Origin: Hybos culiciformis
Taxonomy: Eukaryota > Arthropoda > Insecta > Diptera > Hybotidae
Assembly: GCA_964007475.1 (NCBI GenBank)
Contig: OZ023275.1
Location: 14,239,829-14,303,828 of the forward strand
Length of the DNA stretch: 64,000 nucleotides
Reading direction: 5' to 3'
The notes beneath the pieces are model-generated. The model was not told the origin of the DNA and did no database searches. It saw only the letters and a program-made list of their open reading frames with translations. The position numbers were made by a program, and so were the translations under genes. How positions within the stretch are numbered: the first letter of the stretch is position 1; each line of letters opens with the position of its first letter. Shown piece by piece: positions 27,526 to 41,400 of this stretch.

Positions 27526-27640
27526 ATATCTGTGGAAAAAATATCGACATGATTCAGATGATGATGACGATGATGAAGGTGGCGGATTAGTTAATGCTGA
27601 TCAAATTGGTGTAAAATCAACAGCAATTTCACAAGATGAA
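27526..27640 (+). CDS. Second visible exon of the membrane-protein gene: basic then acidic juxtamembrane segment
   Basis: This 115-bp exon runs from acceptor TTTACAG to donor GTAAGT. Its first base completes the Arg codon split with the exon at 8669, and 38 whole codons follow, ending in phase 0. It encodes YLWKKYRHDS, then a run of six Asp and a Glu, then GGGLVNADQIGVKSTAISQDE. The Lys/Arg/His-rich start right after the transmembrane helix is a stop-transfer and cytoplasmic-side signal. The acidic run is unusual so close to the membrane. It has Ser/Thr residues that could be phosphorylated but no recognisable domain. Confidence 0.85.
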
Positions 27641-30600
27641 GTAAGTTCTATATTATATTTGCAAAAATATATTTTTTTTTTATTTTATTTAATTTTTTTT
27701 GCAAAATAATCATAATATTTTGTTTTTGTTTTTCAATATATATCTACCTACATAATATTTCTATAAAATCTATATAAAAAAAAAAATTTCATTTTATTTC
27801 GCATTTATGTATGTTTTGGAAAAAAAAAATGTATTGTGCTGCTGCTCTGTATAGTGTGCTCTGTGTAAACGTTTTTTTTTTGTTGTTTCTTTGAAGTATG
27901 TTTATCATTGCGAAACAAGAAAAACATTAACATTATTTTTCTTCTTTTTTTTTTTAAACATTACCAGTGGCGTAAGCGCTAAAAAAAGAAAGAAAAACCA
28001 TTTCATTTTCATATAAATAAAACACAATGTGTTTTCTCAGCATAAAAGTTCATAAATTTTAATTTTTTTGTTCTACTTTAAAAAAAATTTATTTTTTATT
28101 CATTTTATTATTCGAAGCTTAATAAGTGTGAAAGTTTTTTATTTTTTAAATTTTTTTTCAATGGTGCGTTATAATTAATCATTATGTTTTTTATTTTTTT
28201 GCAAAAAAATAAAATAAAATATGAGGACAGAATAATTATTTATTTAATTCTTTATGTTTTTTTTTTTTTAACCCCCCTGTCAAGTTGTTTTTTTTTCCCT
28301 CTGGTTTAATGCATCTTTTTAATGGTTTTTAATTTATATATTTTTTTTTTTGTTTTATTTTAGTTCAGGACTCATTTAGATAAGATGTCCCTATTTTAAT
28401 TAAATTTCTTAAATATATATACTATATGCTTGGCTTTTTTTTAGGGAACAAATAATTATAGAAGTTTTTTCTTTTGGATGTAAAATTAGATCTATAAATA
28501 AGATAATTAATGAACTGAAATTGGACCGAAATCGTCTATAATGAGCCTTATGAAGGTGTATAGAAAGACATTGAAGAATTAAATGAATGGTTGTTTCAAT
28601 AATTTTGTTATTTAGATTTGAACTACAACATAAATAATTGTTAGAATAGGTCCTGCTTAGATTTATAGGTGTAATGGTCCTTCTACTTTTACATTTTTAA
28701 GATTCAAAACTTTTCATAATTTGATTTTCATTTATTAATTTAAATTAATAAAATAAACTTTTAATATTGTTTTAGTGAGGAAGTAACCTTTAAGCATATC
28801 TGTAGTATTTCAACATTATGCGTTTAAATTTAATTAATATTGCTTTGAAATAAAAAAATAGAATATGAACTGAATTTACAAAGAATTTAATGAAAATTTG
28901 TCAAGCTTATAAAATAATATTATTTTCTAGATTTCGATATATAAATTCCAATTAATTTTTCGATTATTCAGCTATAAAATAAATGAAAAATTTAATAGAA
29001 ATAAAATATTTATCATGATTAATTTTCTAGTTCGTATGAAATGCAAATTATTAGTTATTAAAATAAAAATTATATGTAAAAGTTTTTATTGCTAAAAATA
29101 TGTGTATTTAAATGACATTTCAAATTTATAGTTAAATTATTTTATTTTGAAGTAACCTCTGCAATCAGAATTTAACTGGAATATGAACTTTAGTAAAACT
29201 CAAAATTCCAACAATTTAAATCCTTTTCAAAAAAAAATTGCGATACATATAAAATATAATTAAACAATTTTTTTAATAATTTTTGTACATTTTTTTTTTT
29301 TTTTTACATATTTCAAGAGCATACTGCACACATAAATCATAAAAACAAAAAAAAAAAAATACATTCCATACAGTGTTTCTTTTTCAAAAGAAATATTAAA
29401 TTCAAATATATAAACTTTGTTTGTTAGTTAAAAGTTTAAGAAGTAATATTGTTACTTCTTTGTTTCTAATATTTTACCTTGGGTTTTTGAAAATATCAGA
29501 ATTTTTCTTATATTAATTGGGAAATTACTTTCTTATGTGTTTTAGGGAGATTTGTGGCAGTTTTCGGATCAAGTTGGATAAATCATTAAACTAATGTGCT
29601 GAAAATTGAAAATATTTGAGTAATGTTTAACTTTGGATTAGGCCACTGCAACTTATACGCTATATTTAGATTTGTCGCCTATAATCCCTTTTACAGGATT
29701 ATTAACTTCCGTTCTGTAAATAAGAACAAGGTATAAGATTGTTATGCTTCGATAGTTTACTAAATCATGTAAATCCTGTAAATATTTATGTTTACGCCAA
29801 TTAAATTTTCGGATCATAATGTTTTTTTAAATTATATAAAAATAAGATAAGACGGTTCTAGGTAGGTATATGTGCAACATATTTTAATTTACATTATATT
29901 ATCCAAGCATTTAATAAAAAAGTTCTTAAGCAAAAAAAGTAAACCAAATTAGATTAATTAAAAATGGTTCTTGACACAATCAGATTCTGTTTTTATGCTA
30001 ATAACATTATATATTGTATAAAGTTGCATGTACAAATTGTAATTTACGGAGAAGAATAAAAAAAAATTAGTACAAAATTCAAAAGAAAAAATAAAAAGCT
30101 TTTTATAATAAATGTTCATGCTTCATGTTCGAAATTAATTAATGGTTCTAATGCACAAAACAAACAATAAAGAAAAAACAAGAAGATGTTGTGTTAACGT
30201 GGGTACATAATAGAGCTTAAATTTGGAACTTTAAATAATCTTAAAGTATAGAAATTTTTGGTTAAAAAAAATAATACAGCAAAATTCATAAGTTTCGAAT
30301 ACGACTGATTTGAAATAATAACTTTAATACGTTCGCCACAAATTTACAACTTTATGCTTAAATCTATTCTTAACCACCTGAAATATAAATATTTTTATGT
30401 TATCCATTTAATTTGTTTAACATAGAAAATTCCTTAGAACTACTCCTTCAAGAATTTAAAAATTAATAATGAAAATAAAAATTATACATTAGGTATTTTG
30501 TTGTGTATGAAATAAAAATAAAATCTAAAAATTCTTTTCTAAATTTTAATAATAAAATAAAATGATACAAAAATTTGTAATTTTTTCGTATTTAATATAA

Positions 30601-33600
30601 ATATTTTATATTTCATAAACGTGCATTGATAATAAACTTCATTTTTATTTGCAATAAACAGCATTAAGATATGGTTACTACTATATAGTATATATAAAAA
30701 AAATATCATCGGTATATACAGCATAAGTTTTTGTTTTATTCAAGGGGAAAATTTTTGTTTTATTAAAAATGTATGATATTTTATTAAAATAAAAAAAAAA
30801 AACTTAAATATTTTGTTTACATAAATATTAAATTTAAAGCATCAGTGTTTAAAGAAGCCATTACATGAATTGTTTAACATCGGATTGATTAAACGATTTT
30901 GTGAATATGCATTTTGTAATTTTCTGATTCTTAAGTATATATTTATTAATTATTTAAAAACAAATATTTTGCAGATACTATTAAGTTTATTTTCAATTTG
31001 AATTTTAACTTCAATTTCATTCAGATACAATAATTGGGTATCAAATATAATTCCAAACTTTTGAATACCAAAAAATTTCGAAAAACATTTTAAATATATT
31101 GCATTTTTTTTTATCTTAAAATAAGCATAAAACATACATTTTTCTATAATATGAAATGCACAAATAATACTTAAACTTTTATCAATATTGTGTTTTAAAA
31201 TGCACAATTCTATGGAAAACTTTTCAATTGTTTATTCAAAGGATTTTTTTGATTTCAAGAAAACAAAAAAAGTCCATTTATTTTTATTTTCATTGAAGAA
31301 TTTTTCTTTTTCTTCATGTTCTTAAGAAGATGCTTTCAAGTTTCAAAAATCTTAAATAAGAATACTAAATTTTGTAAACAAATCAGAATCATGTTTAACG
31401 ATATACCCATATATGTATATAATAATGTGCACAACATATTATATAAGATTATATTTATTTGAAAACTAAAATCTCTCAGTTTTATAGATCCAGTGAGATC
31501 AATAAATGGATAATAAACATATGTATACTTCACTTCAATTTCTAAGAATTTTTGCTTAAAATTTTATTCTAATGTTAATGCTATATACTAGTGATTATGA
31601 GAATTTTTATTTTGAGATTTTGGAATTGGAATGTTGAAGTAGAATATTATTTTGCTTTACAGTTTAATGATCGTCTTCCTTAATTTTTTCTATACAGCCT
31701 TAGATACTTTTATTGCGATCGTAAATTTAATAGTTTGATTGGCTCCCCTGTCTGATTACTACAACTAAATATAATTTCACCAGTAAAAATTGAATAATTT
31801 AAAAGTTTTATTTATCTAACTTTTACCCCAATTAAATATTATTTTAACCCTCGACAAGGGCAACAAATATTGATTATTTATGATCCTTGATGTTATACTT
31901 AACAGACAGGATTTTTCATTGTAGAAAGAAAAAGGGTACCCTGAAATAAAATTCTAGAAAAGTTTTTATTTTATTTTTTTATTATAATATGTACGGAATA
32001 TATAAGTACATAATAATTCATTAACTTTATATGTTTATAATCTATAATTAAATAGAAATATAATCCATTTATGTACGTATGTACGTATGCAATAATTATA
32101 TAATATAAATATTTTTGTTTATATTATACAATGTTTCAAAAAAAGATGAATGTGGGTAAAAAAAGGGGCTGTTGTAATCACAATATGGTTTCCTTAACAT
32201 TAATTTCCATTGATGTCAAGTTTACTCTATTCTTACATAAAAAGAATTTGTCATTGAGACAATAATAGACATATGAATAACAAATGTAAGTAGTTTTGAT
32301 ATATATACTTATACATGGTTTTAGTATTTTGTTTTATGCTTCATACTGTTGTTACATAAACAATTTGTTTCATTTTATTATTAAATTATTCCAATTTACT
32401 GAGTGAAGAAATATGAAATATACAGATGTAAATATTATTAACTTGTTAGTCGTCATTACGAAAATATGATATGAAAGTTCGATGAAAATCATGATAACTG
32501 ATCGAATGGTATAAATCTTTTTTACCGACTTTGTGAAAGCATGCTTAAAGCCTGTGCTTAAATAAATTTATATTAGAATATTGTGCTGACTTATAAGTTA
32601 AATAAACCCCTTTGTAACTTTAATTTAATAAGAATTTTCTATACACATATCAGTTTTAAATTAAATTGCTTAATGCAATAGTAATTGCCTTCGTTATATA
32701 GTCCCCATAAAGTAATTTCATAAGGATCTGCTTTTTTTTTCCCTTTATGTTTTCTTTTAACTTTCTTTGACTCGGTAAAACAGAATATTAAGCTTAAAAT
32801 TGAATAAAAAACATGATAAGGCATTTGCCATTCCAAGTTTTTTTTATTAAATTTTTTTTGAAATATATACATATATTTTTTTCTATTTCCAAAGAATTTT
32901 CCTTTGAAAAATATTTTTTTCTTTGAACCTATATTCGCTAGGAAAATGGTGTTTAAATTTAGCTTTTCTTGTCATATTAACTGCCTAAAGACATATTTAT
33001 TACATGATATAATATATATAATTTTTCATATTTTTAAGGGTCTGTGGAGACTGAGTGGGCAATATTATCATAATAATCAAATTTAAATATTTATAAAGTA
33101 TGTATTTAAAACAGATTTTTATTTTTAAAAGATTTTAAGAAAGATCAAATTCCTAACCATATTATTTTATTATGTTATTTCAATTCAATAAAAGGGAAAA
33201 TTGAAAATATTTTCGTAATTATTTATGTCTGGTTATTTTTGCTGAAACTTAGTTGTTTGGGCTAAAATTTTTAGTTCACCACAATTCTTTCGCTTATTGT
33301 GGTACTTGGGTGTTTTCTCATTCCAGACCTGTTCTATACTTTTATTTCTTCAAGCAATTTGATTCCACGTAAAAATCGATTATTCTGTTCGTTTGAATTT
33401 ATTTTATGAAGAATAGTGAAATACCGATAATGAGTCTGAAATTATAGAAACATTAACCACACGATTAATAGAGTTTCCGAATAATGGCATCCCGATAAAA
33501 ACCAGTTTTGTCTGTACTATAGTTTAGTTTAGTTTTAGTAAACCACAAAATATTTATAACTTTGAAATTTAATATTTTTTAAAAATTTTGTTCCATATAA

Positions 33601-34070
33601 TCAATTTTTTTTCAAGATTAATGTTATCTTATTATGTACGCAGTAGGTTCTGCAAATCTTGAGGTAAACTATTGTAGTGACCTTTAACTTATGTGGAAAT
33701 TATTCTGTGATAATACTGTGTTGTTGCAATTATTTGGAAGTCATTTTAATTTCTTAGGTAATAAGTTAAATTTCACTTGTAGAAATATGATATGTACCTA
33801 TCTTATATGTAATTTTATTCTTTAGATATTTTTAATTTATGTATAGTACAAAATATAAAAATTTGAATATTACTGTTTGGTCTCAAGCTTAACCATTTAA
33901 GATTTTATCTCATTATTGCTGAATGATGAATGTCATTTGATCGAATTCTAAAATTGACGGAATAGTTTCACAAAATCGAAGTAATGATAGCACCTAGTGT
34001 GTTAAAACTGTCAATTGACTACTTACATTATTTTTATTTTAAGATCCTTGACTGAGAAAAATTGTTATCA

Positions 34071-34231
34071 GTTTTGCTTTGATTGTAGTAGGATTAATAC
34101 AATCTCGACTGAAGTGATTTTTTTGATATGTTAGAGCTCCAGGGTGAGTGAGCCGAATTTTTAAAGTTTAAAGTTTTTTTTTGGCTCAAATTGGCATTTG
34201 AACAGGCCTGCTGATATTGTGAAGTAAAGGA
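34071..34231 (+). repeat. Dispersed repeat, copy 2
   Basis: A second copy of the repeat at 15774-15951, same strand, with shared blocks in the same order but several small indels. It lies in the next intron of the same gene, more than 18 kb away. Confidence 0.8.
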
Positions 34232-35548
34232 AATAGGGCTGGTCACGTTCTTTTCGTACAATTTTTGTCGCATTTTTCGCGGCCGTTAATGAATAAAATA
34301 AAATAACAAAAAAAAACTGCAAAAATAGAGAACAGAAAAATATATCACAGTAAGAGCTCTTAATACAAAATAATTTTTTGCATTATTTTTGATCTAGAAT
34401 TTTATATAAAAAAAAAAAAATATTTACTATACAACAATGTAAAAGAAAATTTTTGAAGATTTTTTTTTGGCTTTTTAAACTTTGATGAAAATATTCTCAA
34501 ATTTTCCACGATAATATTATATATTTCACTGTGCATTCAAAATACTTCAAACTTATTTTTCTGAAAAAATAAATTTTTTTTTATTTATTTTTTCTGAACG
34601 TTTTATTCTTATTTTGTTGAAAATATAAATTTTTTTTTTCTTTATTTATTTATTTTTTTTTTTTTATCTTTTTTTTATATGAAGAGGTTATAGTTTATGA
34701 TGAAGAAAAAAAAAAAATAAAAAATAAAATAATAAAAATATAAGTAGAGTTAATTTTTCTTTTATTCGAATAAATAAAAGTCTTCTATTATTTTCATATT
34801 TTTTTTGTGTTTATACTATTAAAAAAATCTCAGATTTTTTTTTGTTATATTGAATGAAAATAAAAAGAAAAATATGAATAGAAAAAGAAAAAAATAATTT
34901 TTTTTTTCTTGTCAACATTTTTGATCACTTTGAATCAAGTTAAAAAAAAAAAAAAAATAGCTGTCTTTTTATACCCTGAAAGCTTTTTTTTTTTTTTCTT
35001 TTTTATTTCTTATTATTTTTATTACATTTTTTTTTTATTTCTTATACACACTATAAACAAAAATACAAAAAAAAAAAAAAAAAAATATGTTCATTAATGG
35101 ATTCTTTAAGCCTTTTCTTTTATTTAACATTTTTTTTTTATAAATTTTTTTTCTGTTAAATATCTACGAAAAATAAATTTATCCATTATAGTGGCAATTT
35201 ATTTTGAAGTGAAATTGAATAAAAAAAAAAGGCGGGGCAGGGTTAATAGAAAATAAAAAAAAATCGTACATAAAAGTATAAAAAAAATTTTTTGGTAAAT
35301 TTATTTTCTTTTGAAATTTTGAAATCTGAATTGTGAAAAAAAAAAAAATTAAATTAAATTGGAAAAATAACACATTTTTAATGTTTATTCAGAATTTAAT
35401 TTTTTAATTTTATCTTTTATTTCTGTTGAGATCCTTTCAATTTTTGTAGTCATTGGACTTCGTTGCTTTTTGGACATTTATTATATTGTATTGAGAACTT
35501 CATAATTCAACCTAAAAATGAACAACCTACCACTACAGCTAAACAAAT

Positions 35549-35746
35549 TTGTTAACTACATACATCGATAATTCAAGATATTCATTCCGAAAGAAAGCAG
35601 ATTTCAGACCCAATCATGTAAACAGACAAATAAATAGTCGTTCGAACACAAGGTGGCTTAAAGGACTCCAAATCTGGAATGAACTGAATGACGAAGATAA
35701 TCTTATAATAAAAAAGTTTCACATACATAAAGTACTGTTAATTTGA
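35549..35746 (+). pseudogene. Possible C-terminal remnant of a non-LTR retrotransposon reverse transcriptase
   Basis: A 65-codon open frame encodes YSFRKKADFRPNHVNRQINS, then a segment containing WLKGLQIWNEL. This resembles the end of many insect non-LTR retrotransposon polymerase ORFs, where a YS-R-K-DF motif is followed by a K-G-x-x-x-WN-LP motif. No polymerase core is present and upstream sequence is not coding, so at most this is a 5'-truncated fragment. The match rests on motif resemblance only. Confidence 0.35.
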
Positions 35747-35981
35747 ATAAATTTGTTATAAAATTAATTAGGATTACTTGATATAATAAAATACAATTAT
35801 GTATTTTGTACTATATAGACAAATAGAGGATTATTTCCGAATAGAATAGTGAGTTTTTCTTTGGATAATTTTTGGAATTCTTGTTAGATTTTTAATACAA
35901 ACATTTTCTTGGTGAACATTCTTGGATTAGGTAATCTAGATTATTTTTCTTCAATTAGTTCTTTGGATTAACTGGTACTAA

Positions 35982-36739
35982 CAGGGCCGGCTCCAGCGGT
36001 GATGCAGAATATGCACGACATCAGGGCGCCACGAAAAATAGCGCTAATATCGAAAATTTTCCATTTAATTTTTTATTAAATGTTTTCTCAAAAAAAGCGC
36101 TAAAATCGATAATTAGAATAAAAATTAGGCGATTTTCAATTTGATTGTATATCTTTGTTTATCAATGTAGACGCGAAGATGAAAATTGGGATTACAATTT
36201 TTTTTTAATTGAAAATTGTTTTCAGTTTTATGTATTTCACTTTTGTTTATACATGTTAACATTTATAGTACATTAAAAAATTTATAATATATAAAATTTA
36301 GTAAAACAAATCAGTGAAAAGTTATGAATTTGTTCACTATATATTTACAAATTTGGAAATATCTTTGGGAATATTATTAACTCTAGCAGCAAGGGGCGAC
36401 AGATCATTCTCCAGACTTAAACTAATTAAGTCTTATTTACGGTCATTCATTTCCCAAGAGAGATTTTCGGATCAAATTCAAATAAGCAATGTTTTAGATT
36501 AATTTCATTCCATCAAAGAAAGAAAAATAAAATTTTAAATTTAATATTTCGCAATTTATTAATATAAGATTTATTTTAATTTTTCTATTAATACATATTA
36601 TTTAAAATTATATCATCGAATATACTATTTATAATAACTATATAATATTCTGATTTATTTATGTTTTCTGACACAAAATCCTATATAGGCGCTCAACAAA
36701 AGTTGCATCGGGGCGCTAGTACCGCTAGAGGCGGGCCTG
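35982..36739 (+). mobile_element. Internally deleted hAT transposon (ZMYM1-like transposase remnant)
   Basis: A 758-bp element. Its left end CAGGGCCGGCTCCAGCGGT matches the reverse complement of its right end CAGGCCCGCCTCTAGCGGT at 16 of 19 positions. It is flanked by GGTACTAA (35974-35981) and GGTACTGA (36740-36747), an 8-bp target duplication with one mismatch. Near the right end a plus-strand frame (36314-36502) encodes a hATC dimerisation motif: ISLGILLTLAARGDRSFSRL, then KLIKSYLRSFISQERFSD. The transposase is otherwise missing, so the element cannot be autonomous. Confidence 0.88.
36314..36502 (+). pseudogene. hATC dimerisation-domain fragment of a hAT transposase
   Basis: A 62-residue frame ending in a stop. 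It has the hATC core LTLA-x-x-x-x-DRSFSRLKLIKSYLRS followed by SQERFSD, as in ZMYM1-like hAT transposases, where ERSFS-K-LK is nearly invariant. It lacks the zinc finger and catalytic regions. It belongs to the element at 35982-36739. Confidence 0.8.
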
Positions 36740-37729
36740 GGTACTGAATAAAAATGCTCTAAATTTAAGCACAGCATCGTAAACAAACTATGTTTTTTAA
36801 TATTAAATCTAATTTTACGGTTAAAAAAAATGTAATTTTTCTTTTTGTAAATTTGACTTAGTGTTGTGAAAATTTTTATTTGTGAAATAAAACAATAAGT
36901 ATGTAATCGTCTTTTTAGTGTAGTGTGAACGGTCGTTTCTGATTCTATGATTCGGTTTAGTCAATGATAACTTTTGTGTCTATGCAGAAAATATTAATTG
37001 ATTTATTTTTCTATATTTATTATTTTGTTTACAATCATAAATTTGCCATGTAAAGAAAATGTATATTATTTTGAAGGTTTTTATTTAATTAGAAAATTTT
37101 GTTATTGTGTATAATTTATTAAAATTGTTGTTTTGAAACACCACCTTAATTTTATATGAAATGTAAACAAATAAATAGAAAATTAATTTTATCCAAAAAG
37201 CATTATTAATGGTTGAAAGATTTGTAAATGTTATAAATAAACCATATTTGTTAAGGGATCTATCCCACGTATTTTTTCGAATCTAACTAAAATTTGAACG
37301 TATTAGACGAGACGAAAAATGGATTTTTCAATTTTAAAAATATCTCCATTTCTATAGAATAAATGTGTATTGTTAGGTTTGTTATTAAAAATAAAATAAA
37401 ATTCTTTTAATATAAATATGTGGGAAGAATCTTTATTATTTTAGAACTAACTTTTAAAAGTATAGGTAAAGGTTGATATGAACAACATTTTCATGGGATA
37501 TTTATTTTTGAAACAATATTTTTAAAGATTATTCTCATCATTGCATTCTGGATAAATCAATTCATTATTTTGCATAAATAAATTTATTTGATTACATACG
37601 GAGTATATATATTGAGGTATATATGTAAACAAAGACGCAAGAACTTTTGTTATGATAAAACTAGTGTTCTACAACGTGCGTTAAGTTACATTTTTTTTTT
37701 CTGGTATTCAACATTATTTTACATGTTAG

Positions 37730-38488
37730 CAGAACCGTATCTAGAGTTTGCGGCGCCTATGGCAAACATTTAAAATGGCGCCTGCTGTCTCAAGTATTAT
37801 ATAATATATCATACAAAAAATTAACCCCCCAATTTTTTAATTTTGATCTATTTCAAATGTTATTATAAGAAAAAAAGATAACATAATTTCTTAATAAATT
37901 CAACATATGTAACTATTCAATTTGAAATTAATACATTTGTTGATTTTTAACAAATGCAATAATTTCAAATTAAATACTGTCAATTTTTTAATTTAATTTA
38001 ATTTTTCTTGCTATAATGTTTCCAAATTCGTTGATTATGTCATCAAAGTTTGTTTCATCAAACATATCATATTCGATTGACAATATAATCTACTCTTGTT
38101 TCATTGTTGAACGCAAGTAATTTTTAATAAGCTTAAGTTTGCTAAAATTTCTCTCTCCACTAGCAGTTACTGAAAGTGTTAGTAAAACTCGTAAACCAAC
38201 ATAAATATTTGGAAATGTTTCACACAAATCACATCATTTTCAGGGTTTAGCAAACTAACGAAAAATAATTTTGAAGAAATTTACGTAAATTTACTAGAAT
38301 TTTGAAATTTTGTGTAAAACTGTAATAAATCACGTTTACTAAGTAATCACTGTTTAAAATTTGAAAAATGTAAAATGAGTGCGCGCCTTATGTGAGCGCC
38401 TTTTTAATAAGCCGCCTATGGCCGGGGCCATGTTCGTCATACCCCAGTTACAGCTCTGCATGTTACAGCTCTGCATGTTACAGCTCTG
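37730..38488 (-). mobile_element. hAT transposon with triplicated right terminus
   Basis: The left end CAGAACCGTATCTAGAGTTT is flanked by CATGTTAG at 37722-37729. The same CATGTTAG follows the right end at 38489-38496, a perfect 8-bp target duplication. The right end (reverse complement CAGAGCTGTAACTGGGGT) pairs imperfectly with the left. The minus strand from about 38230 down to 38105 encodes a clear hATC motif (YVGLRVLLTLSVTAS, then GERNFSKLKLIKNYLRST). The rest of the transposase is missing. At the right edge a 15-bp unit that covers the terminus plus the first four bases of the target duplication occurs three times (38448-38492). Confidence 0.88.
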
Positions 38489-38492
38489 CATG
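38448..38492. repeat. 15-bp tandem triplication spanning a transposon/target junction
   Basis: TTACAGCTCTGCATG repeated three times without mismatch. Each unit is the last 11 bases of the hAT element plus the CATG that starts its target duplication. The TTA word occurs both in the terminus and in the target duplication, which offers microhomology for slippage. Confidence 0.9.
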
Positions 38493-41400
38493 TTAGAACA
38501 AAAATACTTGCAATATTGTTGCTTATTTTGAAATATGCATCGATTGTACAACTACTATTAAAATAAATTATCAAAATATTATGTTGATAACATATTTAGA
38601 ACTGATTCTAATTATGTACTAGGTATATGTGCCACATACAATATTCTGTGAATAAAAAAAGGTGTTCATGACTCATGAGTGTATTTTCCTTCACTGTCAT
38701 TTTTGTTTTCAGAATTTTATAATATCGCTTTTCCGTTGAATTTTGTAAATTCAAAATGAGTCTTTTGCTCATTCGAATTTCTATAATGATTGTTTTTAAT
38801 ATCTACTTCAAAGTATAGATTAATTATTGAAATGAAAAAAATACCTATACATACTCTTAAAATTTCAATTTTTTATAAATTAAACGAAAATCTAAATGAA
38901 ATTCAAAATTTTCTGAAGATTAAAATTATATGTACGTATGTACAAATGTGTTTTATACATTTTAATATGTGTACACATACAATAATTTTATTCCACATCT
39001 CAATATTAAATTATTTATATTGAAAATTATATAACTTTTGTAATTTATTCAAGTGCATTATTGCTTTTTTTTTATATTATGGAATTGCAGCTCTTTTCAG
39101 ATTTAATTTGTTTAGAAATTTAATCATTTTCTGTTTCATTTAAGATCATTTAGTTACAATACTTTATTCTACATATATTTATTTACATATATAATGTTTA
39201 TTCATTATAAAATAATATAAATAGTAAATATATAAATAATATATTTATATATGCGATTGTTTACATTCGAAATGATTAATTTGTATATGGTTTACATAAC
39301 ATAAAGAGTTTAATGTGAATATTTAAAATAAGAAAATCAAATGAAAATGTCTTGTTTTCAATTAAAATATAAATTTAAATTGAAATGTTTATATAATTAT
39401 ATAATATTTTATTATTTTTATGACATAAATAAATTTTAATTTTTTGGAAAATTAATATATCGCTGCACTACTTATTTCCATATAGAAAAAGGACTATTAA
39501 TATATTTTTAAGAAGATTTCACTTGCTTAATCTGAGATTAATTTAAGATAAATAACAAGAAAAACTTGTAATTACAAAATTTTACAATTTATTTTTGCTA
39601 CATAAATATCAAAGTGATAATATTATTTGACGATAATTTAATTAAAAAAAAAGTTCCTTCATTCTCGTCAAAATTCTAGTCAGGCTTAATTAAGGTTATT
39701 TTATGGATTTGGTAAATTTAATTAAAATATTGGGAGACCAAAGGGCTCTTCGCAAGTAGAGCGAATTATGTTTTTGATTTAAGAGGGCGATTAAATTGTT
39801 TGAAAACTACACTATCGTTTATAAATTATCCTAACATATCCTTTGGAAATAAAAAATTCAGTCAAAAATATGTATATATATCTGTTATCATAAATTTGTT
39901 TTTAATCAAAATATTTGGTATATTTTCCATAAGTTAAGCAATATCAGCGATTTTTTGTTTTGCACATTTTACAAAAAAAGCTGATACGAATCGCATAATA
40001 CATTTAATTAATTCAGAATAAATTATTATTTCCACGAAATTGCAACTTTTATTTATTTATTTATTTTTTTTTTTTTTTGGAAAATAAAATATTTCATCTC
40101 TATTAAATATTTATATTCAAAAAGATAAAAAAAAAAACAAAAACATAAATGACATTTTTCCCAAACAAAAAGTCTAACAATACAGAGCTGCTATGTGTGT
40201 GGTTTATGTTATAAATCTTTTGCATAAATATTTATGTTTTCTTTATCTGGGATATAAAATCATAACCAATAATTTTTTTTTATTTTTTTGGTGAACAGTA
40301 TTATCTATATACAATTTTTTTTTGTGTCTATGAAGGAAAAAATAAAAATTTAAATGAGGGGTTATCTTTGGGGTCGAAAAAATTGACCGCGTTTAATCGT
40401 TATATATACATTCAGAATTATTGACGGGACCAGATGGAATAGTTTTCAAAATTGTGGAAAAAATTAAAAAAAGAAGAAATTTTGAGTTAAACATTAATGG
40501 GAGGTTTAAATTTTCTCAATCTTTTAGATAATTTTTTTTTATATAATTTATGTAATAAGTTCCTTTGCGTTTATACTGGATTACCTTTAGTGGATTGTAT
40601 TTGTATAATCCATTCGTTATACATAATATTTTTATGAAATAACAATTCGAAACGTTACTGTTAAGGTAAAGCTATTGACAATAATAATTATATCCATATC
40701 CCTATAATTACATTAATCATATTATTGTATGGTAAAATGCATAAAAAAAAAAAATGTTTCCTCTATCAAATTTAATTAAAAAAAAAAAAATTGTGGAAAT
40801 TTCTTGAATAAATTTATTGATTGAAAATTAAATATTCAGCATAAAATATAACGTACATACCTATTTCCAAATATATATATGTAAGTACAGAGTAATTATT
40901 AATTTAATAAAATATGTATATTCAAGTTTTATATTTAAAGTTTCATGATTGATTGCTGGTCATGATGGAAAATATATATAATACTATGAACAAGTATATC
41001 CTGGGAGTGCATGTGTTTTAATTAACAGGTTGGGAGTTGAGAATAACACTACACTTGTTAGGATAATGAAAATTACCACCAATGTCTAATGAATTTAACT
41101 GGCTTTTAAGAATTCACAAAATCTTTAAGTTCTTATTTGATAGATTTTGTAATACTATATGGTTGCAATAAAAAATTAAAATAGTATAACTTCTATACAT
41201 TTAACCAATATAACCAATATTTTATGACGTTCTAATTATTTCATATTAAATCAATTAACTTTTTCTTAAAGATTGTATGTAATTGCAATGTTAAATATAT
41301 TTTCGAAAGCTTTATTCATAAAATATCATTTGAATTGAGTTCAATAATTTTCTACTGTTATGTTGTTTTAATTTTGGTTAAAAAAAAAATTTATAAAGAA

